Below are positions 62,317 to 64,000 of a stretch of DNA of 64,000 bases, piece by piece. Each line of letters opens with the position of its first letter. Positions within the stretch are counted from its first letter, which is position 1. A program made the position numbers and the translations under genes. The notes beneath the pieces are model-generated. The model did not search any database. It was not told the DNA's origin and was given only the letters and a program-made list of their open reading frames with translations. The DNA is from an uncultured Caulobacter sp. (GTDB lineage: Bacteria > Pseudomonadota > Alphaproteobacteria > Caulobacterales > Caulobacteraceae), in NCBI GenBank assembly GCA_913776195.1, contig CAJYMH010000033.1:1-64000 (forward strand), written 5' to 3'.

Positions 62317-62817
62317 CTAGACGCGCGGCGCCTGGATTTCCCGAACCACGGCTCGAGCGTCATAGACGTCTACACTGACGGGCTTAGGCCCCTTGCCCAT
62401 CACCACCTCTATGGTGCGGCTGATCTGGGGCCCGCCGGACAAGTCGAAGCTGGTCCCTATGCCCAGGCCGACGCCGCTGCTGCGGCCCCAGCCGTAGTTG
62501 GAAGAGCCGCCGCCGACAGACAGGCTAGTGCGCGGACCGCCGCCGCCTCCACCCCGCGCCTCGTCAAAGCGATCTACGACGCGGAACCAGTCATAGCCGG
62601 TCTGGATCGCCAGCTCGCCTGCTCGCAGCAGGGCCAGGTCTGCCACCTGCATGGCCGGCGCGCCGCTGCCGCCGCGATAGGTCACGCGCCACCGATCGTT
62701 TTCCAGGCGGTATTCGGTGAAACCCGAGGCCTTCGGGCCCGTCGCCGGCGCATAAACGGTCGGCGTGGTGCAGGCAGCGAGGCTGAGAACGGCGGCAAGG
62801 GCGAGGAGCGGCTTCAT
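62317..62817 (-). CDS. CC0125/CC1285 family lipoprotein
   Basis: A 166-aa lipoprotein with lipobox LAAC (MKPLLALAAVLSLAAC). The mature part contains GPKASGFTEYRLENDRWRVTYRGGSGAP, LLRAGELAIQTGYDWFRVVDR, then a glycine-rich linker (RGGGGGGPRTSLSVGGG) and a C-terminal beta segment (RTIEVVMGKGPKP). This matches the family named after Caulobacter CC0125 and CC1285, whose role is unknown. It may be attached to the outer membrane. Confidence 0.85.
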   Translation of the reverse strand: MKPLLALAAVLSLAACTTPTVYAPATGPKASGFTEYRLENDRWRVTYRGGSGAPAMQVADLALLRAGELAIQTGYDWFRVVDRFDEARGGGGGGPRTSLSVGGGSSNYGWGRSSGVGLGIGTSFDLSGGPQISRTIEVVMGKGPKPVSVDVYDARAVVREIQAPRV

Positions 62818-62841
62818 ACCCTTGAAATGCGAAGCGCGGCC

Positions 62842-63624
62842 TCAGCGTTCCGGAAGCGACAGCCCGCAGTTGGCCAGCACCTGAGCCATATCGTCCGGCA
62901 ACGGGGCGCCAACCCTCGCTTCCCCCCCTTCCGGGTGAGGGAAAATCAGAGAAGAGGCGTGCAGCATTAGGCGCGGAACAGGCTGCCCCGCCAACATCAG
63001 CGCGCCGCCGTAGCGAACATCGCCCGCCAGCGGCCGGCCGATAGAGGCCATGTGAACCCGGATCTGGTGCATTCGGCCGGTCTCAGGGCTGCACTCGATC
63101 AGCGCCGCCTGGTCGTTGTACGCCAGCGTGCGGTAGCGGGTCCGCGCCGTCTCCGCTTCCGGATGATCCGGCTCGCAGACACGCATATAGGCCTCGCGGC
63201 CGATGGACTCGCGGCGCAGGGGCGCATCCACCGCCCCCCCCTTCGGCTCCGGCGCGCCGCCGGCGACTATGGCCAAGTATGTCTTCCGGAATCGCTTGGC
63301 CATTAGGGCCTTGCCCAGGAAGGCGGCCGCCGGCTTGGTCTTGGCCGTCAGAATCACGCCCGAGGTGTCGCGATCCAGACGATGGATCAGACGCGGCCGC
63401 GCATGCCCGCGACGCGCCAGGGCCCACAGCAGATCGTCCAGCGTATGCGCCTGGATCCGCCCCCCCTGGCTGGACAGCCCCGTGGGCTTGTTCAGCACGA
63501 TGATCGAACTGTCGTCGCGCAGGACCAGCGACCGGGTGAAGGCGATCTCTTCCTCGGTCAGGGTGATCGGACTTTCAACGGCCTTGATCTTGGCGGGCTG
63601 CAGCTTGCGGCGGGGTTGCTTCAC
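62842..63624 (-). CDS. RluA-family pseudouridine synthase without S4 domain
   Basis: A 260-aa pseudouridine synthase. The catalytic segment RLIHRLDRDTSGVILTAKT, the LNKPTGLSSQGG opening and SPETGRMHQIRVHMASIG are present; there is no S4 domain, the first 20 residues being a basic tail (MKQPRRKLQPAKIKAVE). This size resembles RluA/TruC-like enzymes acting on small rRNA or tRNA targets. GTG 63624 overlaps the rarA stop as GTGA. It shares the same fold with the enzyme at 60905-61894 but is clearly distinct. Confidence 0.88.
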   Translation of the reverse strand: MKQPRRKLQPAKIKAVESPITLTEEEIAFTRSLVLRDDSSIIVLNKPTGLSSQGGRIQAHTLDDLLWALARRGHARPRLIHRLDRDTSGVILTAKTKPAAAFLGKALMAKRFRKTYLAIVAGGAPEPKGGAVDAPLRRESIGREAYMRVCEPDHPEAETARTRYRTLAYNDQAALIECSPETGRMHQIRVHMASIGRPLAGDVRYGGALMLAGQPVPRLMLHASSLIFPHPEGGEARVGAPLPDDMAQVLANCGLSLPER

Positions 63625-64000
63625 GATCCGCCTCGCTCCGAGCGCAGTTTGGCCCAGTGATCGAGCCGTTCCTTAATCCGCGCCTCGGTCCCGACGGGCT
63701 TGGGCTCATAGAACTTCCGCCGCTCCATGCCGTCGGGGAAGTAATTCTGACCGCTAAAGCCGTCCTCGGCGTCATGGTCGTAGTTGTAGTTCTTGCCATA
63801 GCCCAGGTTCTTCATGAGCTTTGTCGGAGCATTCAGGATATGGGCTGGCGGCATGAGGGATCCGGTCTCCTTCGCCGCCCGCCGCGCGGCCTTGTACGCC
63901 ACATAGACGGCGTTCGACTTCGGCGCCGAGGCCAGGTGAACGACCGCCTGCGCCAGGGCCAGTTCCCCCTCCGGCGAGCCCAGGAAGTCGTAGGTGTCCT
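63621..64000 (-). CDS. rarA: Replication-associated recombination protein RarA (MgsA), 3' end only
   Basis: Only the C-terminal 126 residues are in the window; the frame is open to base 64000, so the GTG at 63902 is internal. The visible text matches the RarA C-terminal oligomerisation domain: YDFLGSPEGELALAQAVVHL, ASAPKSNAVYVAYKAARR, SLMPPAHILNAPTKLMKNLG, and FSGQNYFPDGMERRKFYEP. RarA is an AAA+ ATPase acting at stalled replication forks. Its N-terminal ATPase motifs lie outside the window. Confidence 0.93.
   Translation of the reverse strand, partial: DTYDFLGSPEGELALAQAVVHLASAPKSNAVYVAYKAARRAAKETGSLMPPAHILNAPTKLMKNLGYGKNYNYDHDAEDGFSGQNYFPDGMERRKFYEPKPVGTEARIKERLDHWAKLRSERGGS

Overview
The window looks like chromosomal core-genome DNA from a member of the Caulobacteraceae (Brevundimonas, Caulobacter or Phenylobacterium type). 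The evidence is uniformly high G+C with strongly GC-rich third codon positions, a CC0125/CC1285-type lipoprotein, an iscR-iscS-sufBCDS operon, a dcw cluster in alphaproteobacterial order, and a CtrA box next to clustered GANTC (CcrM) sites at ftsZ. No insertion sequence, prophage, CRISPR array or tRNA gene was seen. Genes are tightly packed, often with ATGA, GTGA or TGATG start/stop overlaps.

Layout. (1) 1-3.5 kb: the 3' part of a DEAD-box RNA helicase, a PaaG-like enoyl-CoA hydratase/isomerase and a soluble diguanylate cyclase. (2) 3.6-12.2 kb, minus strand: an eleven-gene Fe-S cluster operon, iscR-iscS-sufB-sufC-sufD-sufS-sufT-sufA, continued without a break by a GFA-type zinc protein, a GT9 glycosyltransferase and a DUF6165 protein. 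A good promoter precedes iscR. (3) 12.3-20.4 kb, mostly plus strand: alpha/beta hydrolase, two small exported proteins, prmA, an Ala-rich membrane protein, an aminopeptidase P-type M24 enzyme, a DUF2147 protein on the opposite strand, and a TrmB-like regulator coupled to an aspartyl-protease/PDZ protein. (4) 20.4-27.4 kb: ligA, a membrane M28 peptidase, recN and bamD.

(5) 27.5-49.4 kb, minus strand: lpxC and the dcw cluster, read in transcription order as mraZ-rsmH-ftsL-ftsI-murE-murF-mraY-murD-ftsW-murG-[plus-strand gene]-murC-murB-[M28 peptidase, 82-aa plus-strand gene]-ddl-ftsQ-ftsA-ftsZ-(terminator)-lpxC. It encodes the cytoplasmic UDP-MurNAc-pentapeptide pathway, lipid I/II synthesis, septal synthase and transpeptidase, the FtsQ/FtsL linkers, and the FtsA/FtsZ ring. 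The ftsZ promoter region carries a perfect CtrA box and six GANTC sites in 174 bp. Upstream of mraZ are two three-copy arrays of TGGG-type MraZ repeats in opposite orientations. (6) 49.7-50.1 kb: rnpB (RNase P RNA), with a 16-bp P1 helix, just upstream of the dcw cluster.

(7) 50.1-64 kb: an AmpD/AmiD-type amidase, an EamA transporter, a DUF3052 protein, a second PaaG-like crotonase, a DUF3298 lipoprotein, propionyl-CoA carboxylase beta subunit, an ATP12 chaperone, a DUF1800/DUF1501 secreted pair, a TPR-2OG oxygenase protein coupled to an RluC-type pseudouridine synthase and a fluoride channel, a CC0125/CC1285 lipoprotein, a second RluA-family enzyme without an S4 domain, and the 3' end of rarA. 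I see no wholly new multi-gene system. The most distinctive signals are the cell-cycle control elements at ftsZ and mraZ, the three extra genes inside the dcw cluster, and the operator-like palindrome on the start codon of the TrmB-like gene. All positions and repeats were read by eye; no database search was run.
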